A stretch of DNA of 64,000 nt, taken from contig JAOPKB010000016.1 in NCBI GenBank assembly GCA_025517485.1, forward strand, positions 1 through 64,000. Reading direction: 5' to 3'. The notes under the pieces were generated by a model. It ran no database searches. It saw only the letters and a program-made list of their open reading frames with translations, and had not been told where the DNA came from. The position numbers were made by a program, and so were the translations under genes. Below, in pieces: positions 51,594 to 59,749 of this stretch. The stretch's first letter is position 1, and each line of letters opens with the position of its first letter. The stretch comes from Natronoglomus mannanivorans. Its GTDB lineage: Archaea > Halobacteriota > Halobacteria > Halobacteriales > Natrialbaceae.

Positions 51594-52889
51594 TCAGTCG
51601 CCGCGCTCGAGGTCGACGCCCAGTTCGCCGATCATCTCGAAGAACCCGGGGAAGGAGACGTCGACGTGCTCGCTCCCTGCGATCGTCGTCTCGCCGTCGG
51701 CGACGAGGGCGGCGATCGCCAGCGACATGACGATCCGGTGGTCGCCGCGGCCGTCGACTGCGGCACCCGAGAGATGCGAGTCGTCGCCGTGAATCGTCAG
51801 CGACTCCCGCTCCTCCGTGGTCTCGACGCCCATTCGGCCTAACTCGTCGGCCATCGCGCTCACGCGATCGGTCTCCTTGAAACGGACGTGCTCGGCGTTC
51901 GTGATGTGGGTGTCGCCGTCTGCCACCGCTCCCAGGGTCGCGATCGTCGGCAGCAGGTCGGGCGTGTCCTCGACGGAGACCTCGATCCCCTCGAGGTCCG
52001 ATCGAGAGATTTCGATCACGCCGTCTTCCTGGTGCCAGTCGATCTCGGCGCCCATCCGCTCTAAAATGTCGACGATAGCGCTGTCACCCTGCGCGCTCGG
52101 ATACGCGCCCTCGACGCGGACGGTCTCGTCGCCGGCGACGGCACCGGCGGCCAGCAGGTAGGAGATCGAGGAGAAGTCGCCGGGGACGTGGTACTCGCCG
52201 TCGGTCGGGTCGTAGGACTGGCCGCCCGCGACGGCGAACCCTTCCTCGGTGTGTTCGGCGTCGACGCCGAAGTCCGCGAGCACTTCGATGGTGACGTCGA
52301 CGTAGGGTGCGGATTTGAGCTGGGTCTCGAGTTCGAGCTCGATACCCTCGTCGGTGACGGCGCCGGCCATCAAGAGTGCGGAGATGTACTGCGAGGAGAC
52401 GTCGCCGGGGATCGAGACGGAGCCGCCGGAGACGGGGCCGGTGACGACCAAGGGTGCTTGGCCGTTCCCTCTGGTGCTCTTTGCCTCGCCGCCGAGATCC
52501 CGAATTGCCTCGAGCAGCGGCCCCTGCGGACGCGACCGAAGGGAGGCGTCGCCGGTGAGGACGGTCGTGCCGTCGACGAGCGCCGACGTGGCGGTGACCA
52601 GTCGCATCGTGGTGCCGCTGTTGTCGCAGTCGATCACGTCGGCCGGGACCTCGGGCCGGCCGCCGAAGCCGTCGACCGTGAGGTGGCCGTCGTCGACGTC
52701 TCGGTTCACGTCGCCGCCGAAGGCCGTGACGGCGCCGGCGGTCGCACGCGTATCTGCGCTCCAGAGGGCGTCGTAGACGAGCGCCCCGTCGGCGTAGCCC
52801 GCGGCGAGGATCGCCCGGTGGGTGTAGCTCTTCGATGGCGGTGCCTGCGCCCCGCCGCTGACGCGCGAGGGTGAGATAGTGACGTCCAT
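51594..52889 (-). CDS. aroA: 3-phosphoshikimate 1-carboxyvinyltransferase (EPSP synthase)
   Basis: Transfers enolpyruvyl from PEP to shikimate-3-phosphate. The 431-residue protein has PPSKSYTHRAILAAGYADG, the DNSGTTMRLVTATSALVDG region, LRSRPQGPLLEAIRDLGG, SQYISALLMAGAV, VEDTPDLLPTIATLGAVADG, HVRFKETDRVSAMADELG and GDHRIVMSLAIAALVADG. All the shikimate- and PEP-binding Lys and Arg positions expected from the family are in place. A TATA-like cggtatagg at 52912-52920 lies 27 bases upstream of the ATG. It adds to the shikimate genes elsewhere in the window. Confidence 0.96.
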   Translation of the reverse strand: MDVTISPSRVSGGAQAPPSKSYTHRAILAAGYADGALVYDALWSADTRATAGAVTAFGGDVNRDVDDGHLTVDGFGGRPEVPADVIDCDNSGTTMRLVTATSALVDGTTVLTGDASLRSRPQGPLLEAIRDLGGEAKSTRGNGQAPLVVTGPVSGGSVSIPGDVSSQYISALLMAGAVTDEGIELELETQLKSAPYVDVTIEVLADFGVDAEHTEEGFAVAGGQSYDPTDGEYHVPGDFSSISYLLAAGAVAGDETVRVEGAYPSAQGDSAIVDILERMGAEIDWHQEDGVIEISRSDLEGIEVSVEDTPDLLPTIATLGAVADGDTHITNAEHVRFKETDRVSAMADELGRMGVETTEERESLTIHGDDSHLSGAAVDGRGDHRIVMSLAIAALVADGETTIAGSEHVDVSFPGFFEMIGELGVDLERGD

Positions 52890-52911
52890 ACCGGCCCTGT
52901 TGTGCGGCCGG

Positions 52912-52920
52912 CCTATACCG
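52912..52920 (-). promoter_or_regulatory. TATA-like box of aroA
   Basis: On the minus strand it reads cggtatagg and is centred 27 bases upstream of the ATG at 52889, in the 62-base gap after the MATE transporter gene. Confidence 0.5.
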
Positions 52921-52951
52921 ATATCGATAGCGAGACTCCCGATCCGATCGG

Positions 52952-54448
52952 TCAGTCGGTCGATCCCGACCTCTCGGCTCGGCTTCCGTCTTCGACTGCA
53001 TCGTCCTCGAGAACGTTCTCGAGCCATCGCCCGCGGGCGAAGAAGGCCGCACCGACGATCGCCGCGGTGACGTTCGAGAGTGCGATGGCGTACCACACAC
53101 CGGTCGCGCCGAAACCGAACCCGAGAGCGAGGAGGGCTGCGGCGACGGCGCGAACTCCCCAGTGCGTCGTGACGCCGATCCCCATGGCCATGCGGGTCGA
53201 TCCGGCCCCGTAGAAGGCTCCGTTCATCATGTGGTAGGAGGCCATGAAGACCCAGGTCGGTGCGACGATTCGAAGGAACGTCCCACCGTGGTCGACGACC
53301 GCGTCGGCGTCCGGACCGGTGATAAACAGACCGACGATGGAGTGGGCGAACCAGACGGTGATCACACCGACGGCGACGAAGGCCGTCCCAAGGATCGCGA
53401 TGGCGGTGTACACCGTGCGTCGAGCGCGGTCGTCGCGGTCGGTACCGAGATTTTGGCCCACGACGGTCTCGACGGCCATTCCCATCGCGACGGTCGGGAG
53501 CCAGACGAGGGAGATGAACCGGTTGCCGATTCCGTAGGCGGCGACGGCGTCGGTACCGGCGGTCGCCACGAGCGCCGTCATGACGATGGCCGCGACGGAC
53601 TCAGTGCTTTGATCGATAGCTCCGGGAACTCCGAGTCGGACGAGCTGCTCGACCGTCGACACCGTCGGTCGGAGGTCCGCCAGTGTGGGGTGCAAGCCGA
53701 CGCGGCCGCCGAACAACAGCCACAGTCCGACGACGGCGGCGACCGCTCTCGAGAGGACCGTCGCGACCGCGGCACCTGTCACGCCGAATCCGGCGAAGCC
53801 GGTGGCGGTGAACAACCACGTCTGCAGTCCGTCCAGTCCGACCCAGTCGAACAGCGGATTGTCGGCGAATCCGAGCACGAAAAACGGATCGAGAACGATG
53901 TTACAGCCGACGCTGAGGACCATCAGGTACATCGGGGTTTTCGTGTCGCCCCAGCCGCGAAGGAGTGACATGAACACGTGAAACCCGAAGGTGAACGGCA
54001 TCCCAAGGGCGATCACACGCGTGTAGGTGACGGCCAGATCGTGGACGGCCGTTCCTGGGGTGGTCCCGATCGCCTGGAGCAACTGCGGCGCGAAGACGAT
54101 TCCGAGCACCGAGAAGCCGACCGAGAGCACCCCGACGAACCCGATCGTTTGACCGGCGACGTGGTCGAGTCGGTCGTCGTTGCCCGCACCGGTGTGCTGT
54201 GCGACGAGGATGGTTCCCGCGTTCGTCATTCCCGCACCGACGCTGACCAGCAAGAAGACGAGCGGCCAGGAGAACGACAGCGCGCTCACCGGATCGGCGC
54301 CGAGTCGACCGACCCAGAACGTGTCGGTGAGGTTGTACGCTACGTGTAGCAACTGCGTTGCGGTGAGCGGCCCGGCCAGCGCGAGCAGCGGCCACAGAAT
54401 CGATCCCTGCGTGAATCCGTCAGACCGGTCGTCGTCGGTGTTCGTCAC
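52952..54448 (-). CDS. MATE family efflux transporter
   Basis: A 498-residue drug or metabolite exporter with about 12 helices. The first reads GSILWPLLALAGPLTATQLL, followed by YNLTDTFWVGRLGADPVSAL; both are typical of the NorM/DinF group. Helix 7 has RLGVPGAIDQSTESVAAIVM. The GTG at 54448 is preceded by GGAGGGGA about four bases upstream, an SD that decides the start over a more upstream frame at 54481. The C-terminal tail (EDDAVEDGSRAERSGSTD) is acidic. The substrate is unknown. It is upstream of aroA on the same strand with a separate promoter between them. Confidence 0.9.
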   Translation of the reverse strand: MTNTDDDRSDGFTQGSILWPLLALAGPLTATQLLHVAYNLTDTFWVGRLGADPVSALSFSWPLVFLLVSVGAGMTNAGTILVAQHTGAGNDDRLDHVAGQTIGFVGVLSVGFSVLGIVFAPQLLQAIGTTPGTAVHDLAVTYTRVIALGMPFTFGFHVFMSLLRGWGDTKTPMYLMVLSVGCNIVLDPFFVLGFADNPLFDWVGLDGLQTWLFTATGFAGFGVTGAAVATVLSRAVAAVVGLWLLFGGRVGLHPTLADLRPTVSTVEQLVRLGVPGAIDQSTESVAAIVMTALVATAGTDAVAAYGIGNRFISLVWLPTVAMGMAVETVVGQNLGTDRDDRARRTVYTAIAILGTAFVAVGVITVWFAHSIVGLFITGPDADAVVDHGGTFLRIVAPTWVFMASYHMMNGAFYGAGSTRMAMGIGVTTHWGVRAVAAALLALGFGFGATGVWYAIALSNVTAAIVGAAFFARGRWLENVLEDDAVEDGSRAERSGSTD

Positions 54449-55251
54449 GTTCTCCCCTCCGCGACGGCTCGAGCGCCACACCGATCGAACCGGGACGCGC
54501 TCCGCTCCGTCGCCGCCTCGGTGGACGCCCCCTCGTCGCGTCGCGCATCGACGCCCGAGAGCGTAGACGCCTCGAGTCGGCGGTTGCGGTGGCGGTAACG
54601 ATGACCGAGTTCCTCGTCCGTGCTGTCAAGGGAAGACCCACCGCTCGCGTCCCTCGCCGCTGACTCTGTGTGGTTGGTTGGGCGTCTCGTCGAGGGTTCC
54701 GATCTCAGTCTCGGCTTCAGTTTTGGTCTCTGTTTCGCTCTCGACCGATCGTCCGTCGGTCGACCATATGCTACCCCGTCTCGAATCGAGGGGAACTGTC
54801 CGTCGAAGCGATTGCGCTGCGATCGAATCATCGTGAATGCGTGGCTCTGTCGTCGAATTTGGTGGTCGTCGGTCGATCCGCTATCCGATCACGAATAACG
54901 CAGGTCGCCGAGGGCTCTCTGGTGAGCCACGGCGAGAATCGGTCCGCTAACGCGACGGCTTTCGACGAGGGAGACCGACCGTGGGCCTGCGAATCAGGCC
55001 CAGTTACAGGGCGGCGCGCATGAGAACTACCGCGGTAGATGACGGTCTCGAGTATATATCTTTTGCAGAACCGACCGCTAGAGTTCGATCGGGATCACGC
55101 TCGTTCGAGCGCTCACGGCCCCTTTCGGACGGCTCTTTTCACGCGTCTCGATGCTCTTCGGCACATGCCTCGAGAGCGACCCGGCGGCTATCCGAGTCTC
55201 GCATTCGCCCCAATCAGCGCCATTATGAGCCCCCATCACACACGTGGACGT
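54449..55251. other. Large intergenic region with structured DNA but no clear gene
   Basis: About 800 bases between divergent genes. Frames are basic and Arg/Ser-rich. Signals near the right end are a GGGCCTG/CAGGCCC hairpin (54983-55001), a CTACCGCGGTAG palindrome (55027-55038), a TATA-like agtatatatc (55051-55060), and the peptidase TATA at 55221-55228. A small RNA or regulatory site is possible but unproven. Confidence 0.45.
55221..55228 (+). promoter_or_regulatory. TATA-like box of the M24 peptidase gene
   Basis: The box cattatga is centred 27 bases upstream of the ATG at 55252 and supports that start over longer frames. Confidence 0.5.
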
Positions 55252-56433
55252 ATGGACGTCGACCTCTCGCGACTTCGCGACTATCTCACCGACGACGAGC
55301 TCGACGGTTACCTCGTCGACGACGACGCGACCGACTCCGACCAGCGCTACCTCTCCGGGTTCGACGCGCCGGACCCCTACCAGACGCTGGTGACACCAGA
55401 GGAAACGCACCTGCTCGTCTCCGGCCTCGAGTACGGCCGTGCGACAAAGGACGCCGACGCCGACTCGGTCTCGAGACGCGAAGAGTACGACTACCAGTCG
55501 CTGCTCGAGGAGTACGATCCCCACGAGGCCAGTATCAGGTGTCTCGGTCGGTTCCTCGAGGACCACGGCGTCGAATCGATCGCGGTCCCGCGGTCGTTCC
55601 CGACGGGGACGGCGGACGGCCTCCGCGAGCAGGGCGTCTCGGTGACCGTCGAAACGGACGACATCGTCGGGCAGATCCGCGCGGTGAAAGCCGACGAGGA
55701 GATCCAGCACATCGGCGAGACCCAGCGGGCCAATCAGGAAGCGATGGCCGTCGCCGAGTCGTTGATCGCCGAGGCCGACGTCGAGGATAGCGTTCTCGTC
55801 GCCGACGGTGAGCCACTCACCAGCGAGCGCGTCAAAGAGGAGATCGAGGTGACGCTCCTTCGACACGGCTGCTCGCTCGACGACACCATCGTCGCCTGCG
55901 GAGCCGACGGGGCAGACCCGCACAACAGGGGCAGCGGTCCGCTCGAGGCCGACGAACTGATCGTGATCGACATTTTCCCGCGGGACAAGGAGACGAAGTA
56001 CTTCGGGGACATGACCCGGACGTTCGTCCGCGGCGAGCCGACCGAGGAGATGCGCCGCCGGTACGACGTGACCCACGAGGCGTTCGAGGCCGCACTCGAG
56101 ACGGTCGAAGCCGGCGTCACGGGATCGGACGTCCACGACGCGACCTGTGACGTCCTCGAGGACGCCGGGTTCGAGACGCGACGGACGGATCCGGCCGCGG
56201 AGACCGGCTTCATCCACAGCACGGGCCACGGCGTCGGGCTGGACATCCACGAAGGACCGAGCGTCTCCTCCGTCGGTGGCGAACTGGAGCCGGGTCACGT
56301 GATCACGATCGAACCCGGACTGTACGATCCGGCGGTCGGTGGCGTCCGAATCGAGGACCTCGTCGTCGTCACCGAGGACGGCTACGAGAACCTGACCGCG
56401 TATCCGATCGACCTCGAGCCGGTCTCGAGGTGA
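55252..56433 (+). CDS. M24 family Xaa-Pro dipeptidase/aminopeptidase
   Basis: A 393-residue metallopeptidase with a pita-bread C-terminal domain. The metal ligands are in ELIVIDIFPRDKETKYFGDM (two Asp), IHSTGHGVGLDIHEGP (His), ITIEPGLYDPAVGG (Glu) and VRIEDLVVV (Glu). The N-terminal domain (SDQRYLSGFDAPDPYQTLV) is a creatinase-type fold. It probably removes amino acids before proline. ATG 55252 is chosen from a TATA-like box 27 bases upstream; the upstream extension is non-acidic. Confidence 0.92.
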   Translation: MDVDLSRLRDYLTDDELDGYLVDDDATDSDQRYLSGFDAPDPYQTLVTPEETHLLVSGLEYGRATKDADADSVSRREEYDYQSLLEEYDPHEASIRCLGRFLEDHGVESIAVPRSFPTGTADGLREQGVSVTVETDDIVGQIRAVKADEEIQHIGETQRANQEAMAVAESLIAEADVEDSVLVADGEPLTSERVKEEIEVTLLRHGCSLDDTIVACGADGADPHNRGSGPLEADELIVIDIFPRDKETKYFGDMTRTFVRGEPTEEMRRRYDVTHEAFEAALETVEAGVTGSDVHDATCDVLEDAGFETRRTDPAAETGFIHSTGHGVGLDIHEGPSVSSVGGELEPGHVITIEPGLYDPAVGGVRIEDLVVVTEDGYENLTAYPIDLEPVSR

Positions 56434-56594
56434 GGACTCCGTCGACTGTTCTTGCTCGATCGCGCGTGCAGCGGTCGCAACTCGTCTCTCGAACTCGGTG
56501 GTGTCTGCCATCGCATCTCGTGCGAACGGCTCTCATTCCTGCAAAATAACTATCACGTTGGCGGCTGCACAGGCGAGTACACGCCGGTGATTCC

Positions 56595-56729
56595 ATGACG
56601 ACCGATCACGCCCCGCCGACGCTCGCCGCTGTCGACAGTGAGCGAGCCGGTATTTTACACGCCAATTCCGAACACGGGAGGTCGTGGTCGGTTGCCCAAA
56701 CTCGACTCGAGTTCGTCCGGGCCACCTGA
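56595..56729 (+). CDS. Possible 44-residue small protein
   Basis: The frame reads MTTDHAPPTLAAVDSERAGI, LHANSEHGRSWSVAQTRLEF and VRAT. It faintly resembles short haloarchaeal proteins with a conserved 'W' near the end, but there are too few residues to assign. It is the first of three small frames before the gene at 57312. Confidence 0.35.
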   Translation: MTTDHAPPTLAAVDSERAGILHANSEHGRSWSVAQTRLEFVRAT

Positions 56730-56747
56730 TCTCGGTTCGGGCGGACG

Positions 56748-56981
56748 GTGGATTGTCCCGTCTGTGAGCGTCTGCAGGTGCGCGTGTCTCGTTCTTCGCG
56801 ACTCACTCTCTCGGAGACGACCGTTTCGATCGGTCAGATCGTCGTGGGCTGGCACGCTTGGACGCGATTGGACAGGATGGATCCGTGGATTCGCATCGAT
56901 CACGAGCACCGCGTGGCGCACTGGGAACGGCGGTTCGACTCCGCCAGCGCCGCTTCCGGGCGACCGGATGCCGACAGATGA
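56748..56981 (+). CDS. Possible 77-residue CxxC protein
   Basis: Begins with GTG as VDCPVCERLQVRVSRSSRLT and continues IGQIVVGWHAWTRLDRMDPW with IRIDHEHRVAHWERRF. The CPVC motif at the very start and the Trp-rich middle look protein-like. Its TGA overlaps the next ATG as ATGA, which supports it being translated. Only one Cys pair is present, so zinc binding would need a dimer. No family is recognised. Confidence 0.4.
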   Translation: MDCPVCERLQVRVSRSSRLTLSETTVSIGQIVVGWHAWTRLDRMDPWIRIDHEHRVAHWERRFDSASAASGRPDADR

Positions 56982-57178
56982 GAGAGAGACCACATCACGA
57001 TAGTCTCGACTACGACCACCCGGCGGCGCTCCGTCGGGCACCCTCCGTGACGGTCTCGCTGGGACTGGCGGCCGCGCCGCTGGCACTGGCGTACGCGGTC
57101 GGCCATCCCTATCAGGCTGCAGTGGCCGTGACCGTCCTCGTCGTCCTCGTGAGTATGCGGGGGCGAGCCGACACGTGA
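56978..57178 (+). CDS. 66-residue membrane protein of unknown function
   Basis: Starts MRERPHHDSLDYDHPAALRR, followed by about two hydrophobic segments: VTVSLGLAAAPLALAYAVG and QAAVAVTVLVVLVSMRGRAD. It overlaps the stop of the upstream CxxC frame by four bases (ATGA). Many haloarchaea have such two-helix micro-proteins; no function can be given. Confidence 0.5.
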   Translation: MRERPHHDSLDYDHPAALRRAPSVTVSLGLAAAPLALAYAVGHPYQAAVAVTVLVVLVSMRGRADT

Positions 57179-57311
57179 CCGAAACAGGGCGCGCCCGCTG
57201 GTGCGGGGACGGCCGCGGTTCGATTCCGCACGCGTCTCGTGGCGAACTCGGACAGCGCCGTCGACACGTTCCGGGGAAAGATACATTCTTCTGGCCCGAC
57301 TGACAGCAGTA

Positions 57312-57923
57312 ATGGCCGAACTCGAGCGTATCAAAGCCGATCTCACGGGTCAGCCGGTTCCCGAGTGGGCTGCGGGCCGCCAGTGTTGTTCGCGCTGTGC
57401 GGACGTCAACGACACCGTCGAGCGGTACGATGCACCGCCGATGGTCGAGCAGGACCTCGCCGACGGCGACGAGGTCATCTTCTTCGTCTCACGCAAGAGT
57501 GAGAGCCACCGACACGGCGAGGAGGACTCCTACACCCTCTCTCGGGGCGTCCACCACCGACGCCACGACGGCGAGTACGGCGAGGGGTTCCAGTTAGGTG
57601 AGGGACGTGGGACGATCGGCTACCACGATGCGATCGTGACGGCGGTCGTCGAGCGAACTGGCATCGACTACGGCAAGCGAGTCACCGAGAACTTCGACGT
57701 CGAGTACCAGCCAGACGTCGATCCGGACGCGCTCACCTTCGCAGAGGTCGAGAGCGTACTCTACTCTGCACCCCAGTGGGGCGACGAAGAAGACACCGGC
57801 GACGATCCGTTCGTAACCGGAAACGAACTGCCCGAACCGATCGTCCCGCTCGAGTACGTCGACCCGCTGTGGCCGGATGGCCTGCAGCGAGCGGTCTATC
57901 AACACGTTCAGGAACACCGCTAG
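57312..57923 (+). CDS. Haloarchaeal protein of unknown function, 203 residues
   Basis: A soluble acidic protein. The N-terminal half has a CCSRCADV motif (residues 25-32), and the middle reads DGDEVIFFVSRKSESHRHGE and GRGTIGYHDAIVTAVVERTG. The end is EPIVPLEYVDPLWPDGLQRA. The single CxxC plus several His residues could bind metal. No family is recognised. A box aagatacatt at 57278-57287 lies about 29 bases upstream of the ATG and supports it. Confidence 0.7.
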   Translation: MAELERIKADLTGQPVPEWAAGRQCCSRCADVNDTVERYDAPPMVEQDLADGDEVIFFVSRKSESHRHGEEDSYTLSRGVHHRRHDGEYGEGFQLGEGRGTIGYHDAIVTAVVERTGIDYGKRVTENFDVEYQPDVDPDALTFAEVESVLYSAPQWGDEEDTGDDPFVTGNELPEPIVPLEYVDPLWPDGLQRAVYQHVQEHR

Positions 57924-57944
57924 TGGACAGTGTGTCGCTCGGGA

Positions 57945-58013
57945 CTCGAGACTCGTGTCTCGTGGTTCATATTTCGTATCTTGCGTCCTGCGTCTCGTGT
58001 CTCGCATCTCGTG
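57945..58013. repeat. Degenerate GTCTCGTG-type intergenic repeat
   Basis: Short units such as ctcgtgtctcgtgg, cttgcgtcctgcgtctcgtg and tctcgcatctcgtg follow each other with small changes between two genes. It looks like local slippage or duplication rather than a coding sequence. Confidence 0.5.
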
Positions 58014-58036
58014 TCGACCGACTCACAGAATCACAG

Positions 58037-58049
58037 CATATATAATATA
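58037..58049 (+). promoter_or_regulatory. TATA box of the 58069 gene
   Basis: catatataatata is the most A/T-rich box in this part and is centred 26 bases upstream of ATG 58069, pointing to leaderless transcription from that codon. Confidence 0.6.
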
Positions 58050-58068
58050 ACCGACCATAGACGGAGTG

Positions 58069-58596
58069 ATGAAACAGTGGCAGCTCGTCGCGGTTGCACT
58101 CGCACTCACTGTCACCGGCATATACGTCCTCGGGATCGGACCGTTCGACGACTCCTGGGAGGAGCCGACACCCGAGATAACGGCACTCGAGATCACCGAC
58201 CGCGGGTGTGAGGAGGACGTCCGTGCGTTCGCACACTCGAGCAGCGGCGGTACCGGATCGGTGAACGCCGGAACGCTGGCCAGGCCGCCGGAAACCGAAC
58301 TCTCCGCCGAAATTCGTCGGACGTCGCCGGAGCGTGCGGAGATCACGACCTATCGGCTCGACATTCACACGCACGAACCGGATACCACGACGACGGAGTG
58401 TCCGGGTCGGATCGCCTACCGGGTCGAATACGATGCGCCCTACGACAACACCGGAACGGGCCTGCGTGTCGCCGTGTTCGTCGACGGGGCCCTACGGAGT
58501 TGTGGCAGTAGTACGTCCGGTCCCGATACCGGTTGCATCCAGCTCAGAGAGGATACAGACGTTCACTGGACGAATAGCTCGGACGGTAGCTCTTGA
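58069..58596 (+). CDS. Membrane-anchored secreted protein of unknown function
   Basis: A 175-residue protein with an uncleaved or cleaved signal-like helix at residues 5-24 (WQLVAVALALTVTGIYVLGI) followed by an acidic extracellular-type domain. Four Cys residues (RGCEED, TECPGR, RSCGSS, GCIQL) could form two disulphides outside the cell. Ser/Gly/Thr-rich linkers are present. ATG 58069 fits the TATA box; the GTG one codon earlier is the alternative. No family is recognised. Confidence 0.65.
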   Translation: MKQWQLVAVALALTVTGIYVLGIGPFDDSWEEPTPEITALEITDRGCEEDVRAFAHSSSGGTGSVNAGTLARPPETELSAEIRRTSPERAEITTYRLDIHTHEPDTTTTECPGRIAYRVEYDAPYDNTGTGLRVAVFVDGALRSCGSSTSGPDTGCIQLREDTDVHWTNSSDGSS

Positions 58597-58659
58597 GAGA
58601 GTGCGAGCGAACGTCCGACGTCAGTCGTGAGGAGCTGTAACCCGGGTCGTCGAACCGTC

Positions 58660-59292
58660 TTACCGAGCGTGTGGCAGGGGCGCCGTTCGCCGAACGCGAG
58701 TAGTGGCGATCGTCGTCAGTACGAACAGGACGGTGATGATCACTCCGAGCGCCAGTCCGGGAATCGCGACCAGACCTGCCACGGCGGCGAGTAGCAAGCA
58801 GACGCTCACCGTGGTCGCCAGCAGGTAGTAGAGGCCCGTAGTTGCCACGTCGGACGGAAGCGACTGTTCGGCCGTCGACCCGGTCGCTCGGGCGTCAGCG
58901 TTCCCAACCTCGAGGTACGGACGGAATGCTTCCAGTCTCTCGGTCGGGTAGACGATGCCGGCGGGTTTGTCGTACTCGATGGCACCGACCTCGTCGAGTT
59001 TCGGCAGGTGTGACTGGTAGAGCGGAATGTAGACGCGCTGGCGCTGCGTAGAGGTCAACTTCGCGACCGTCGTCTCGTTCTCTCGAGCGGCGACGTGTTC
59101 GGCGACGTCGCCCATCTTTACGGGTTCGTCTTCGCCCAGCAGATACGTGACCGTCTCACGCCTGCGAGCGGTCTGCAGGATGTGGAAGATATCGTCGCGA
59201 GAGAGATCCATCGGTTCGTCGGCCGAGGGTTCAGTGGAGGGAGCGTTCGAAGAGCGGGCAAGGGACTCACTTGTCGAAGTCATACTGTTCAC
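58660..59292 (-). CDS. Winged-helix regulator with C-terminal membrane helices
   Basis: A 210-residue protein. After an acidic Ser-rich lead, residues 28-110 form a winged-helix domain: LSRDDIFHILQTARRRETVT, YLLGEDEPVKMGDVAEHVAA and TSTQRQRVYIPLYQSHLPKL. EVGAIEYDKPAGIVYPTERL completes the wing. This matches the helix-turn-helix common in haloarchaeal DUF7344-type proteins. Two membrane helices follow (LYYLLATTVSVCLLLAAVAG and ALGVIITVLFVLTTIA). A membrane-tethered transcription regulator is therefore likely. MTSTSES three residues downstream is a possible alternate start. Confidence 0.78.
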   Translation of the reverse strand: MNSMTSTSESLARSSNAPSTEPSADEPMDLSRDDIFHILQTARRRETVTYLLGEDEPVKMGDVAEHVAARENETTVAKLTSTQRQRVYIPLYQSHLPKLDEVGAIEYDKPAGIVYPTERLEAFRPYLEVGNADARATGSTAEQSLPSDVATTGLYYLLATTVSVCLLLAAVAGLVAIPGLALGVIITVLFVLTTIATTRVRRTAPLPHAR

Positions 59293-59715
59293 TCGATTCA
59301 GGGAAGTATGCCTACGTAAGTCTTTTCTTCTATCGTTTAACCAAGAAATAAATGGCGTAGGCTAAGAATACAAAACCAATCCTCGTTTCGGCCACGGAAT
59401 GAACGACCCAATCTACTCGGTTCTCGGTAGCCCGACAGCCGAGAGCCGACCTATCACGTCGTCTCCGAAGGGCCGACGAGTGTGCTGTTACAGCAGTGAC
59501 TGCCTTCGGTCGTCCACGTCCGGATTTTCCCCCGAATCACTATTTCTCACTCACACGAAATTGGCATGAGATTTCGCCCAAAATAACGAGGTATGATGCC
59601 GAATCAGCAATCACGAGGTGAAATTATAGTCCAGTAGCGGCTCCGGTTGCGAATATCGAAGTTCGGATCGGCGATTCGGATCGCGACGACATCGACTGCC
59701 CTCGGCCGAAGACGC
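59293..59715. other. Intergenic region, no gene seen
   Basis: About 420 bases between divergent genes. The first 60 bases are A/T-rich promoter DNA of the winged-helix gene. The rest has no protein-like frame and no strong hairpin except the short ggtagccc/gccgagag-type complementarity near 59425-59450. Confidence 0.45.
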
Positions 59716-59717
59716 GC

Positions 59718-59727
59718 ATATTTATAC
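59718..59727 (+). promoter_or_regulatory. TATA box of the beta-propeller gene
   Basis: catatttata is centred about 27 bases upstream of the ATG at 59750, the clearest leaderless arrangement in this part of the window. Confidence 0.65.
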
Positions 59728-59749
59728 GCACGATTAGAACCCTGTTTCA

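Noticed and set aside
54445..54831. Open frame of 128 codons on the minus strand near the MATE gene start
   Set aside because: Strongly Arg-rich and low complexity, unlike the acidic proteome; no promoter or family.
57213..57230. tRNA T-arm-like sequence (gccgcggttcgattccgc)
   Set aside because: The T-loop TTCGATT and stem look right, but no matching acceptor, D-arm or anticodon arm is found upstream, so it is not a tRNA and probably chance.
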